A model generated the notes under the pieces. The model did no database searches. It was not told the origin of the DNA and was given only the letters and a program-made list of their open reading frames with translations. From Neospora caninum Liverpool (taxonomy: Eukaryota > Apicomplexa > Conoidasida > Eucoccidiorida > Sarcocystidae), in NCBI RefSeq assembly GCF_000208865.1, contig NC_018391.1, positions 1,240,001 through 1,304,000 of the forward strand: a stretch of 64,000 nt of DNA, given 5' to 3'. This document shows positions 47,547 to 58,608 of the stretch, in pieces; the stretch's first letter is position 1; every line of letters starts with the position of its first letter. The position numbers and the translations under genes are program-made.

Positions 47547-50500
47547 GGTTTAAGTGTATACGTGCGTGGAGCTCTCTCTAGATATATGCATAAAAGTAGG
47601 ATAGACGCAAATGACACATGTATGAGTGCATATGCACAGAAGCATTTGTGTGGAAAGATGGAGCCAACGGCGTAGCGACGAGTGGATGAGCGATCCAGAA
47701 GGCGAGCGTGGGTCCACCGAATTCCGCGGTGTGCGCGCAAGAGCCAACCAAACTGAAGGGCGCGCGCCGCGAGACATTTCCACGTTTAGGTGGGCGATCA
47801 CGTCTGTCATGAATCTGTGCCTCCTTTCCCTTCTCTGTCTCTCGTTTCCCTTCTCTGTCTCTTTTTTCCCTTCTCTGTCTCTTTTTTCCCTTCTCCGTTT
47901 CTTTTTTTCTCTCTCCGAGTTTGCATCCGCACCTGTGAAGTCGCTTTGCCCCCAGGTGTACAGGAGGCCGTCCGTGCGGAGGGCGACGGAGAAGAACTGT
48001 CCCCCGCCGACGAATTTCAGCGGCGTGTTTCGCAGTTTTTTCACCTCGACAAAGTGATCCACGACCGGTCCCTCTGCGCTACCGCAGCCCACTTCTCCCT
48101 GGCTGTTTCGGCCGCATCCGAGAAGCGCGCGCTCGACTTCTTCCCTCTCCTCTCGGGCGATGCCCACGTCGCCGTTTCGCTCGTCCTTCGCCTCGTCCCC
48201 GCTTGCGGCCGAGCCGAGGGCGAGGAAGGTTGTGCATCTTCCGCAAAAGATGTGCTGGACAAGGCGGTCGGGAATCGCGGCAGGGACTTCCGCGAGCGTG
48301 CGCCGCATCGGTCGCAGAAACTCCAGTTTGTCTCTCAGCGCCGCCTCGCCGCCCTGCGGGGCGACTTGCGCGTCTGTCGAGTCGCCAGCCTGCGCAGCTG
48401 AGGACGCCGACCTCGAGGAGGAGACGCCGAGTTGACCGAACTCGTTGCTACCCCACACGTAGAAGGCTCCCCCGCCGGCCTCCAACGCCGCCGTGTGGTT
48501 CTCTCCGCACGCCTAAACAGGAAAACCGAGTTGTTGAAGCAACGAAAGGGGAAAGTCAGGGAAGAAAAAAGAAGGAAAAGAGAAGGAAACCAGAAGGAGA
48601 AGAGGAAAGAAAGAAAGAGGAGTGGAGTCAGTCGTGAGGCTGCTGAGGGCAGAAGCGGAAAGGAGGGACCACGTGAGAGAGACGGCGAGCGTGTGGAAGA
48701 GAAATAAAGAAAGGGCCGAGGCGGAAGGAAGAAGGAAGTTTGCGCTGGACCGGGCGGGCGTACCACTTGGGAAATGCGCGGGCGATCGAACCCAGAGAAG
48801 ACGAGAGCAGGGAGTGCGTGGTGCGCGATGAACGCCGGCGCTCCGCCGCTGGCTGCGCCGGCAAAGTCGGGGAAGCCCAGGGCGCCGTACGAATCCTGGA
48901 AAGCAAAAACATGCACGAGCCAGACACCCCGGTTTCCTCTGGAGACAACGAAGAGAGCGGAGAGAGGTTCGCTCTTGAGGACGCGCACGGAGGCAGAAAG
49001 GCCCGATGACGAGAGGCGCGAGCGAGAGAGGCCTCGGGGACAACGAACACGAAGAACCGAGGCCAGAACGAGCGGGTGAGTTCCGGAGATGCCACCCAAA
49101 CCAGGTATGATTAGAATATATGCTTCGGGATGTCCGAAAAATCAGAATAAGTCACGGCCCGCGGGGAATGGTCGAGGAGCCTCGCGCGTCGGCAGACAGT
49201 CGAACGGAGCGGAGAGAGCACACGAGAGCTGAAGGCGAAGACACGTCTACGCGGAGGCAGAGACAACGCACGAACGCGCGTTTGGCGCCCACACCGTAAC
49301 TCACCCGATACGTCCCTGCCAGGTAGAGTCTGCCGTGTCGCGTGAGGAAGGCCGTGTGACTGTCGCCGCACGCGACTGCGCTCACTGAACCGCCGACAGG
49401 CACAACCGCTGCGAAGTCGGAAGCGAAGGACATCGAATCGGAAAGGCGGTATGAAGAGAGACAAAAAGCTCGGCGACACAGACTGCACGCGCACAAGAGA
49501 GAAAAGCCGGAAAAAAGGTGGGCAAGAAGTGCACAGGGCGCAGAGAGGCTGTCCGCAGCCGCTTTCTTCTTGAAGTCGAGGGATGAAAACCCGCGCAGCT
49601 TTCCGTGCTCATCAGACTCGGTCTCCAGTGTCGCTTTAAGAGAAGACGGGAAAATGGAGACGGGGAGACACTAGTACACCTGCCCACGTGATGCGCTTCA
49701 GGCCTCTTCCTCCTCTTCCTGCGGATTCCTCTTGTCAGATCTCCTCTGCGTGGCTGCCCGTGTCTTTACCTTTTTCGCACATTTTGCCTAAAGAACGGGC
49801 CTTTCCTGTCTCTCTGCGTGGGGAGAAAGGCGCTTCCCGCGTTTTCTCACCTGGCGAAAGCGCGTCGTCGCCGAGGTCGTCGCCTCGGCCGAGAGCTCCG
49901 CCGTCGCTACACCCGAACGTCCAGCAGCGGCCGTCAGCTGTCAAGACAGCTGAGTGCATTGCGCCGCTCGCTGCTCGGACGACGGGTTTACCGTCGAAAT
50001 CCGTGACGCGTCGCGGCTTCACAACTTCCCGATCTTCTTCTTCTTCGACGCCGACCCAAAAGGGCATTTGGTCCATCTCTCCCGAGCCGAACATGAACAC
50101 CTGCGCAGTCGGGACTTGCACAGACTTCTTCCCCTCAGCCTCCACGGGCTTCACCAGCCTCACCGCCAACCTCTCGCGCTCCTCTTTCTCCTCGGCATTC
50201 TCGTTCTCTTTCTCGCCGTCCGCAGCCGTCTTGTCTCCGTCGCAGGTTGCCACGTTGTGGGGAGAGGTTTGTTCTTCCTTGCTCTCTGGGGAAGACGCAG
50301 GCAAGACGGGGACGAAGCCTGAAGGCCGTCTCTTCTTCTCCTCGACCGCAGCTGTCGCGCCGACTGCGCAGCCGCTCTGCCCGAAAACGAACGGCTGTGT
50401 GGTGCAGAGAGAAACGTTTTCGCCGATTCGCACCGGCCCAGCAGAAAAGCCGGGCGCGCTGGACAGGTCGGGGCGAAAGCCCTCGCTTCTTCGCGCGGCT

Positions 50501-50727
50501 CCAGACGCCTCCCCAACCTGCGGGAAGGCTGAAGCAGAGACGCTCGAGACGAGGTGGAAACCCGAACCCGCCGTAGGGGCAAACGGAGACGCTCCACTCG
50601 ACGCGCGCCCCGAAGCAGACGACTGAAAACAACGCCCAGACGCATAATTCCACACGACTCTCACACGGAAAATATAACACACATTCACAGTACACACATA
50701 TATCCACATGAACAAACATGCTTAAAC

Positions 50728-50760
<33 letters not shown>

Positions 50761-51404
50761 GGCAGCGGTACACGGATTTACACGCATTCACACAAGAGTA
50801 TATCTACGTACTATGCACATGCGTACCCTATAGAGGTCTGCTGCTTCTAGGCGCTCAGAACCCAGGATGGGGGGAAACGTGAGTTCAGATGCATTTCACA
50901 TTCGCAGTCCTTAACCAACATGGAAATCCAGATCCAGATGTTCATATGCAAGCAGATGTAAATACGTATGTGGAAGAAGACTGACGCCCGTCTCCAGATA
51001 CCTCATAACCCTCCCCCATAATCATATATATATATATATATATGGTCTCCAGAGGGTTGTTTCCGTTTCCTTACAACAGGGGCAATTCCAGGTTTCGGTC
51101 CTTCACAACAAGGACAGGTTAGGTCTGTGGAGGCGTTGACGACGAGGCAGATGGGGCATCGCCACTCGGGCTCGGACGCCGACGCAGTTGAGTTGCCCTG
51201 CGAGCCTTCTTTCTCTTCTGGAGGCTCCAGAGATCCGCCGTCTCCCAGCCTCGCTCCCCCCCCTGGAGTCGACTGCTCAGGCGTCTCCGTGCGTACACCG
51301 GAGGCTTCGGCCACCGACGCCTCGTGCGGCGCTGCGCGCCCGTCCCCCGGCTCCGAGCGAGGAACCGTTTCCATCGCTTTGTTCTCCACTGGTGTGGACT
51401 CCAT
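45242..51404 (-). CDS. RCC1-repeat protein with N-terminal RanBP2 zinc finger and H1-like tail
   Basis: Eight exons, 51404-51075, 50622-49851, 49408-49305, 48895-48764, 48512-47933, 47339-47095, 46783-46618 and 46362-45242, give 1149 aa with consistent phases. Order: an acidic/Ser-rich N-terminus; a RanBP2-type zinc finger (WRCPICLVVNASTDLTCPCC, about 76-95); an interrupted RCC1 propeller from about 150 on (FMFGSGEMDQMPFWVG, VSAVACGDSHTAFL, ISQVACGENHTAALEAG, FYVWGSNEFGQLG, FVGGGQFFSVAL, VQCGSDHCVAVTEAG, LYTWGAGQNFQLGNG, HGGSQHSMVLCW); an acidic KR-flanked segment; and a 370-residue Lys/Ala/Pro tail resembling histone H1. RCC1 proteins charge Ran with GTP on chromatin. An RCC1 orthologue needed for nuclear trafficking is known in Toxoplasma; I cannot tell whether it is this gene. 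The ATG at 51404 is the first in frame. Confidence 0.92.
47029..47082. repeat. 16-bp pyrimidine tandem repeat in an RCC1-like intron
   Basis: About three copies of gtcttctttcctctct just beside the exon 6 donor. Confidence 0.85.
47524..47546. repeat. TA microsatellite in an RCC1-like intron
   Basis: Uninterrupted TA tract in the intron between exons 6 and 5. Confidence 0.9.
47824..47905. repeat. 20-21-bp pyrimidine tandem repeat in an RCC1-like intron
   Basis: About four copies of tttcccttctctgtctcttt immediately next to the donor of exon 5. Confidence 0.85.
50728..50760. repeat. TA microsatellite in RCC1-like intron 1
   Basis: TA tract of about 30 bp. A second one lies at 51024-51043 in the same intron, right beside the exon 1 donor. 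Confidence 0.9.
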
Positions 51405-54149
51405 AGCTGGTTTTGGCGGTGGGTCCGCAAAGACTGAAAAAGGAACGGGAGGCGAGCGAACTGGGAGCGAGCGGAAGACGCGAAACAAACACGAGAGATG
51501 CAGCGCGCAGCGGGGAGACGTGGGGCGCGGGCACGATCAAGGGGACAGTTTCAGGTGTCGGGGACGAGGTGGGAAACAAGTATTTTATTTCTCTGGGTCA
51601 TGGGCCACAGAAAACCCGAGGAGCGCCTGTCTGCTTCTCCGTCGCCTCCGCGACGCAGAAAGACCGCACAGGTGTGAGCCGGAGGCGCAACTGGAAACCG
51701 TGTTTGTGTGCGTCCCTGGTGGCTGAAAAACGCGGACGACCAGGACTGCGCCGTTTTTGAAGAGAAGGAAACGAGAGCGACTGGTTTATCCCGATTGGGC
51801 AGTGACGGGATTTCGCAAGCGAGGGCGCGTGCAGTTTTGCGTTCCCGCTTTACATACGTTCGCGCAAGCTTGGTGTGTGACACCGTGACTCGTCCACTCG
51901 TGGTTTCAGACTTGGCCGCTCTTCGCGGAACGGGCGAACAAGAAACGCAGAGAGGGTCTCTCCGCGGATTTTCTGCAGAGCTGCGCAGGGGGGACAGAGC
52001 GGCGGGAGTGGGGAGAGATTCCAGCAGAGAGCAAAAAACACAAAGAGTCGAGCTCGAGGCAAGAAACAGGAAAGCAGGCACTCTCCCTGTGTCCATCAAA
52101 GGGTAGGCAGACACGGGAGATGCACGGCAGCCTGGCGTTTCCACAGCAGAAAAAAGTGTCAACAGGCGGTTCCAGGGTTTCCCCGTTTTCCAGTCATCTG
52201 GCGAGGGACACTAGCAGTGAGTCTGCTGCAGCAAAACAGAGAATTCGGAAGTACCTGGTTCGTGTTCCCTTTCCGTTTCACTCTCTGAGCTCCGCAAACA
52301 GCGAAAAAAACGCAGAGCACAGTCACACGGCTTCGCTTCCGCTCTCGCGCAACGTAGCCCACCCACTCTCCTGTGACCCGCCACCGCAGCTGTCCTACAC
52401 GAACATGCACGTGCAAGACCTCTCTCCAGACGAACCGTCTGCCTGGACGACGCCGGCGCGGATTCCCTTTTGTGTGTGCTGCGCACACGCACGCAGCGAT
52501 CAGCAAAGAGGTGCCTGCTCGACAGCCTCCGGTACGAAATTCCAGATGTCGCTGCGAGACGCAAAAACCGAAGAAAGGCTTCTCTCGTGCCTCTTCCTGA
52601 CAAGTCACGGCGAACGAAAGAAAAGCCTCCCGCGCGCGTGCTGGGCGCGCGCCGGCCGAACACACTACACCGAGAGAACAGTTCGCGCACAGAACGGACG
52701 CTGCGGCAAAACCGGGGTTTCCAAGAAACGCCGCTCTGCGTTTCCAGGCAGCTCCAAGCGGTTGGCCACACCAAGGATAGCGCCAGCTTTCCGAGTCTGC
52801 GGAAGAACCGCACGTCCGACCCAGACACGCAACGAAAACCCAGCCGACAGAGCAGGGGGAGCGTCACTGCCGTTCGCCGACTGCAGTCCGGCAGTCGCGC
52901 TTGTGTCTCGCTGCAGGCAGCTAGGTTTTCCGATTTTTCGAGACGATTCCGCGCTTTCGCAAGTGGAGAAGAGCAGTGCAGAAAAGTGCAGATCTTGGTT
53001 CTGTTTTCACGGTGACCGATTTTGCGGTGGTAGCGCGCGTTCCGCAGCAAAATGGCCGCACAACGCAGGGATTCCCTGAAATCGAAAGCCGGCTGCCAAC
53101 TCTGTATCGAAACGGTTACGGAGCGGATTCTGAACGCGCCGTTACCTACTGAAACCCGTCGTGTCTCTTTGATCTCGTTGCTTACTGGTAGCCCAATTTT
53201 CTCAGTCCGTAAAATCGCTGTCCGGAAACCGTCAGAACAGCGGCGCGCTCTTCGTCGACAGAGAGCCCCCAGACAGGCCAGGCGACTCGCTCTGCCTGCC
53301 TGATCCTCGCCAGTCTCAGTGCGTGAGTGCATGCACGGGAGGAGACACAGCAGCGAGCGAGCTGGCGTGGTTCACGCACTGCCCGTTGCGCATTTGCGGA
53401 GTCCACTTCAGTTCGATGTTCAGGATCGAAAAATCTGGGGACGACGGCGTTTCCCTGGGAGGAGGCAGCTAGCGGTGCAACCGCAAAGCTCCGCCCCGGT
53501 GTATCTACACAGGGTATCCTGAAACGGCACCGCCGTCTGACGGGTTTGCGCCCACCAGCGCATCGCCATTTTTCTTGCTCGACTCGCAGATCCACTTTTC
53601 GCGTGCATCGTAGTAAGCCACCAGTTTCCGGGTGCTCGTAATCATTCGTTTCCTCGCCGCACATGGTGAATAGCCGTCAAGCTACCTTCAGGCAGTCCCA
53701 AGAGGGCAAAAATTCTCAGCTGTCTCCCGATCTCATATGGCTTTCTCGCGCCTGCCGTTCTCCACCAAACCCCGTCGGCCGTCTTTTCCCAATTTCTTCC
53801 CTCGTTCCTTTCCTCTCTGGTAACTTACCGTCCTCGTTTTACGGCCGCTCCGCTTTTCCGGCCCTCGTCCCTCTTTTTTGAGGCTCAGCTGCCAGCTGCT
53901 GTGCGCAGCTTCTCCCCGTGTCTTCGCGATCTCCGGATTTTGTCATCGACTTTCCCTCGTCTTCTCCAGTTTCTGTGCTCTTTCCGTCCTTCTTCTTCTC
54001 CAGTTCTCTGCTCTTTCCGTCCCTCTTCTTTTCCAGTGTCTCTGCTCTTTCCGTCCCTCTTCTTCTCCAGTGTCTCTGCTCTTTCCGTCCCCCGTCCGGC
54101 CAAGAACGCTTCGTCGTCGCCCTCTCACCCGCCTTTAAATTCTTTCAAG
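51405..54149. promoter_or_regulatory. Divergent intergenic region, RCC1-like and LPLAT-like genes
   Basis: 2.7 kb that should hold both promoters and 5' UTRs. Long minus-strand frames (51551-52162 and 52211-53332) have no recognisable features. The RCC1 frame is open upstream of 51404 to 51488 without an ATG, and a possible acceptor (tttttcag) just upstream leaves room for a further 5' exon. The right end carries the four-copy polypyrimidine repeat. Confidence 0.45.
53961..54091. repeat. 33-34-bp polypyrimidine-CAG tandem repeat, 4 copies
   Basis: Each copy has the form cttcttctccag followed by tgtctctgctctttccgtcc with small changes. Each therefore looks like a 3' splice site. The array ends about 60 bp before the LPLAT-like ATG. 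Confidence 0.9.
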
Positions 54150-56956
54150 ATGGAGAAGTACCGCGTATTTGGCGACGAGAGCACCGGCGTTCACCCGTTC
54201 ATTCCCGTCGCGTACATGAAGGCGCAGGTGTCTCCTCCTCCCACCTCCTTTGTTGCCCGGGTGGCCGCCGCCGGCGTCTCTCTGGTTTCTCTTCTCCTCA
54301 CGAATTTTCTGGTGGGTCTTCGGCTTCTCCTGCTTCTCTCCGCCGCTCTGCTGGCGATCACCCTGCAGCAAATCCTCCTGGTTTTCTCCCCGCTTCCTTC
54401 GCTTCACTGGATCCTCTCGCTCTGGGTGCTCGCCCTCCCGGCGCGGGTCGCGCTCCTGGCTCTCGGCGTCTGGCGACTGGACGAACAGAGCGCAGGTGAG
54501 GACGCCACACAAGAGGGGAGAACTCCACATTCTGCAAAACCGCAAAACCTGCGTTGGAACGCAACCAAAGAGCAGCCGAAACCTCGAAAGCAGAAGCCGA
54601 CGGTGACCACAGGAGGCAAGGAACCTGCGTCAAAAACGCAAGGGCGTGTGCGTGTGTATTCTCGCCTGCAGATGCCCCTCGATCTGCCCATGCGTGTCCG
54701 TGCACATCGACACACGCATCTTTGTAGGGTCTTCCTGCACCGTGTTTCATGCATGCAGATCGCAAAGGTGGGCACCCAGGCCTCCTGTCGTCTCCCACGA
54801 CGGCCGCCATGCATGCGCGCCTCTCGATGGACGTGCCCTGCTCGGGTGCCATGCGTCTCACGGCGGAACACGCCGCGCACAGCCACCGGCGTTTGCGCCG
54901 CTCCACGCCTTCGCATTGTCGCTGTTCATCTCTTTGCAGATGTGCTTCATTTTCTCTCCTCGCTGTCTCCAGATTTCCGCCGCTTGAAAATCCGCGCACC
55001 ACCGCCGAACGCGCCTGCGCCGTGGTCCACCTTTCTGGCTCTCCCTGCGTCTCCTACGCTCCCGGCGGGGGCTTCGAGTGAGGCGAAACGGATCCGCAGC
55101 TGCCGCGTGTGTCTCTCCAACTTCACGGGCCTCGTGGAGCCTCTCTATCTCTTCTACCGCCTCGCCCCCCAGTTCGTGCTTCTCCATGAACAGGGGGGAT
55201 TCTCTTTCTGCTCAGTCTGGGCCATGCTCAAGTTCAGCATGCAGTTCCGGGTGAGAGCGGTTCCCACAACGGCGGGAGGAAAGAGAGGAGCGTGCGACAG
55301 ACGAGCAATAGTGCGGCGCGGGACTGAGAGAAGAGGGAAGAGACAGCCGACGCTGTACGGAGGTTCGACGCAGGCAGATCGAGTGCAGAAAAGAACGCGC
55401 GCCGATGCCTCTCCCCGCCCCGCCCCCGCGGGTCAGATGCTGACCCGTTTACACCCCATAGCGATGGAAGACGGGAAAACGGTGGATTGGTCTCCATGCT
55501 GGTTTTTCATTCGTACGGGGCTGTAGCTCTTCTGCCTCTCTCCCTTTGTCGGAGCCTCGTTGTCGGTCCTGACTTCCATTTCTCCAGTTCGTCTTCTGGC
55601 CCTCAGCCCCATCTTCTTGTCTCTCACCGTTCTCCCTTGTCTTGCCTGTCTCCCGTGTCTTGCGTGTCTTCCTTGTCTTGCGTGTCTTCCTTGTCTTGCC
55701 TGTCTCGCTTTTCCTCCCCCCTTTCTCCCCTTCCTCCCGGTTCTCCCCTGTCGCTCCAGTCTGGCGCTCGCCGAGACTGTGCTTGTCTTCTTTGATACAT
55801 CTTTGTTTCTCGCATGCATGCCTTTTCTTTTGTCGCTTGCGTTCTCAGCTGGCCCCAGGGAAAGGCGCGTTTCGGTCGCTGTCTGCTTTGCTGCTCGCCC
55901 ACCAGAAGAGCTCGTCCTCGCGGATTCCCCTCGTCATTTTCCCTGAGGGACAAAAAAGTAACGGCACCTGCATTCTCCAGTGGACAGCTGCGGGGGCGGC
56001 CGCCGGAAAGGGCGAACGCGAGAGTCTCTCTTCTGGTTTTGATACTGCGGCGCTCCAGCTCCTCGACGGCCGCATTGCGGAAGTCGGGTGTCTCTACACT
56101 GCACTGGCAACAGGCGGGCGAGCAGGAAGCCCCGCACGCGGCTCCGTGCCCTACGGCCCTCCACATACGGTGAGAACGAGTCTGTTTCTCTCGATTCCCT
56201 CTCGTTTTCCCAGCCCATCTCTCGCCTCTTTCTGAGACGCACTCCTCTTTCCGTGTCCCGCTATCGCTCTTCTCGATCTCCCTCCATCTCTCGCGCTTCT
56301 CCGCTCACCACGACTCCTCCCCGGTGGTCGCCAGTCTGCGTCTTTGCCCAGGTGCCGTTGTCTCCTTTTCGTCCCCGTCCCACAACCCCTTGCCCGCTCT
56401 CGCTTCTTGACAGTCTCCTCTCTGCTTGCAGTCTTCTCGACGCTGCTCGCCTCCGCTTTCGCTCCCGCCTCGAGCCTTCTGCGCTCCTTTCGACATCTCG
56501 CTTTCGGTGTCTCTCGTCTCGTTTTCTTCCCTGCGGCGCCGTGCTTTCCCCCATCCTTTCTCTCTTTCCTTGCGAGCTCGGTCCCAGCGGCTGCTTCTGC
56601 GTGTGCATGCCCGCTCTCCTGTGCGCTCTCTCTCAATTGCATGCGTCCGCCTTCGCCTGCCTCGGCTGTCTCCGCAGGTTCACTCGCCGCTCCGACACCT
56701 TCGCCTGTCGCTTGCCGAGCGCTCCCACGCAGTAGCGCCGATCTGGGCGTCCCCGGCGGCAGTTCAGGCGTCTGTACAGCTGCAGAGTCGCGGTGCATCT
56801 GCCGCCCCGCCGGAGGCAGTCGAATGCCTGCGAGAAGTGATGATTCGCATGCTTCCGGGCGTCACGGGAGTGCAGACCAAAGGCGGCGCAGATCTCCAAG
56901 CCTTCAACGCGTACTGGGAGAAGACGCAGAAGGAACAGTACCTGAAGAGCCAGTGA
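54150..56956 (+). CDS. LPLAT/1-acylglycerol-phosphate acyltransferase-like membrane protein, degenerate HX4D motif
   Basis: Four exons, 54150-54495, 54973-55250, 55849-56169 and 56678-56956, encode 407 aa with consistent phases. The start is MEKYRVFGDESTGVHPFIP in AAGATGG context. Two hydrophobic segments follow (about 36-62 and 66-108: FLVGLRLLLLLSAALLAITL, ILSLWVLALPARVALLAL). Exon 2 carries the block equivalent to acyltransferase motif I, but it reads SNFTGLVEPLYLF (about 164-176), so the catalytic His is Phe and the Asp is Glu. Exon 3 has a good motif III, LVIFPEGQKSNG (FPEG at 239-242). The C-terminus is helical and soluble (WEKTQKEQYLKSQ). Genuine LPLATs transfer acyl chains to lysophospholipids at the ER. 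Without His/Asp this protein may be a pseudoenzyme or regulator. Family call rests on spacing and motif III. Confidence 0.82.
55634..55708. repeat. Short pyrimidine/TG tandem repeat in an LPLAT-like intron
   Basis: Several imperfect copies of cttgtcttgcgtgtcttc in the intron between exons 2 and 3. Confidence 0.8.
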
Positions 56957-58608
56957 CGGCGAGAGACCGACGGGAAAGAGCGACACAAGTGGGGGAAAGC
57001 GACACGAGATCGTGACGCTGCGAAGATCCGGCAGGCCGCGGAAAAACCGCGGAGACAGAGTCTCGCCTCGCGCAGCTGCGGGGAACCTTTTGTGGAAAGA
57101 GAACCAACTGCACACCACGTATAAAGAAAATAATAGGGTCATCTGGATCCTTCTTCGCATGCTGATTCGCGAGACGCAGTCAACGTCGCAAGGTCCCCTG
57201 CTTCTCTCATCTTCTTTCTTCTACCTTTTTCTTTTCCCACTTCTTTTCTCCCCATTTCGGTGTGGCCGTGCTCCATCACTGCGCATCTACTGTTCTGTAT
57301 CTTTTCCGTTTCCCTCTGTCTCCTCTCTCGCCTTTCGTGGCCCTGTCTTGTTCTTCTCGTCGCTCCTCCCTCGCGTTTTTGCGCTTGTCACGCCTCCCCT
57401 TCGTTACCTGTGCCTGCGCTCGAGACTCCCCCCGTGGTCGCACTCAGTTTTTTCCATGGCAGTCTAACCATCCTCGTGAGACTTTCCCTAAAGACTCAAA
57501 AAGTCGGAGCCCTCCGAGGTCCTCGAAGCTCGCCTCGCGGGGCAGGACGCGGGAGCGCGTAGAGTTCCGGTGTCTGTACACCGGAACTCTGCGGAGGCGT
57601 TCTCCAACTCGAATCTGCTGACTCGCCAGATGCGGAGTGCACGCAGTCCGTGATTCCCGGAGAGAGCGGTGCCTTCAGCGCATGCACTGCGTGAGTCCTC
57701 CCGATTTTCTGCATGCGCCGATTCTCGCCCCCTCTGCGAAAGTGTCATGTGCCTCTGTGGCCGTGAATTTGCACAGTTTTTTGCTCTCTTAGAAAGCGAC
57801 GGTCGCACGCAACTCTCGAGATCGCTCTCTCTCTCTGCCGCTTTCTAACTCTCTGAGGCCAGGCCTGTTTTCACTTTTCGTGTACTATCTACAGTTTTCC
57901 CGCGGGTTCTGGGTGGGTCTGGAACGGCGAACTTTTGTCGACAGCCTCTGAGCACCCGTGTGCGTCGCGCACGACGGAGACTCGGCGCGGTTTCGTCCCC
58001 GCGAGATGCGCACGTTTTCTTGTGGCGAGTGAGTTCTGCAGCGAAGTGACGGAGATTAAAAAAGGCGAATGTTCTGCGAAAAGACATTTCTGAAAGAAAG
58101 CGCACTGGCTGCGACCTAGCGGGCCGGGGAGAAGAAGGCTGGGCAGGGGACAAAAAACTCGGACAAGTCAGAAACAGAAAACGAGAGAGAGGCGGAAAGA
58201 CAAAGCGGAAACTTCTCTCTTCTCCCGTGAGCCTTCTTGCATCGCAGCAACCAAGCAAACACATGCACGCGCACCTCTAGAAAAGGTCGGGAGACGAACC
58301 TCCCGTTTGTTGGCGAGACCAAACCGGCGCTCCTGTCCCAAAACCGTCGTTGGCCTCGAAGTCCACAGAGGCAAACGGAGGATTCTCGCACCTCTTTTCT
58401 CTGTGTAACTCGAACCTTTGATCGTCTTCACAGGTTTAGAGTCATCTCTCTCTTTTTCTTCTTCTCCACCTCTTTCTTTCTCTCTTCTCTCTCCTACTGG
58501 CGTCCCTGACAGCTGGTCGCGTCCTCGTCCGCGTTCGTTGCTTCTCTGTCTCCCTCTAGTTTCTCTTAAATTCTTCTTGCCTGTCACAAGTCTCCATTTT
58601 AAATCGCT
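56957..58608. other. Convergent intergenic gap, LPLAT-like and right-end coiled-coil 3' ends
   Basis: No gene supported. Pyrimidine-rich on the plus strand near 57200-57450. It contains a perfect 13-bp hairpin at 57561-57590. It should hold both 3' UTRs. Confidence 0.5.
57561..57590. repeat. Perfect 13-bp inverted repeat (hairpin)
   Basis: Arms agagttccggtgt and acaccggaactct with a 4-nt loop (ctgt). A T-G and a G-C pair could extend it. It lies about 600 bp past the LPLAT-like stop, in the convergent gap. Confidence 0.95.

Noticed and set aside
51551..52162. 203-codon minus-strand frame as a possible extra 5' exon of the RCC1-like gene
   Set aside because: The ATG at 51404 is in good context and this frame has no conserved features. 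A further 5' exon is not excluded but not supported.
52211..53332. 373-codon minus-strand frame upstream of the RCC1-like gene
   Set aside because: Arg/Ser/Cys-rich translation with no domain and no phase-supported junction to RCC1 exon 1. It looks like a GC-driven open frame.
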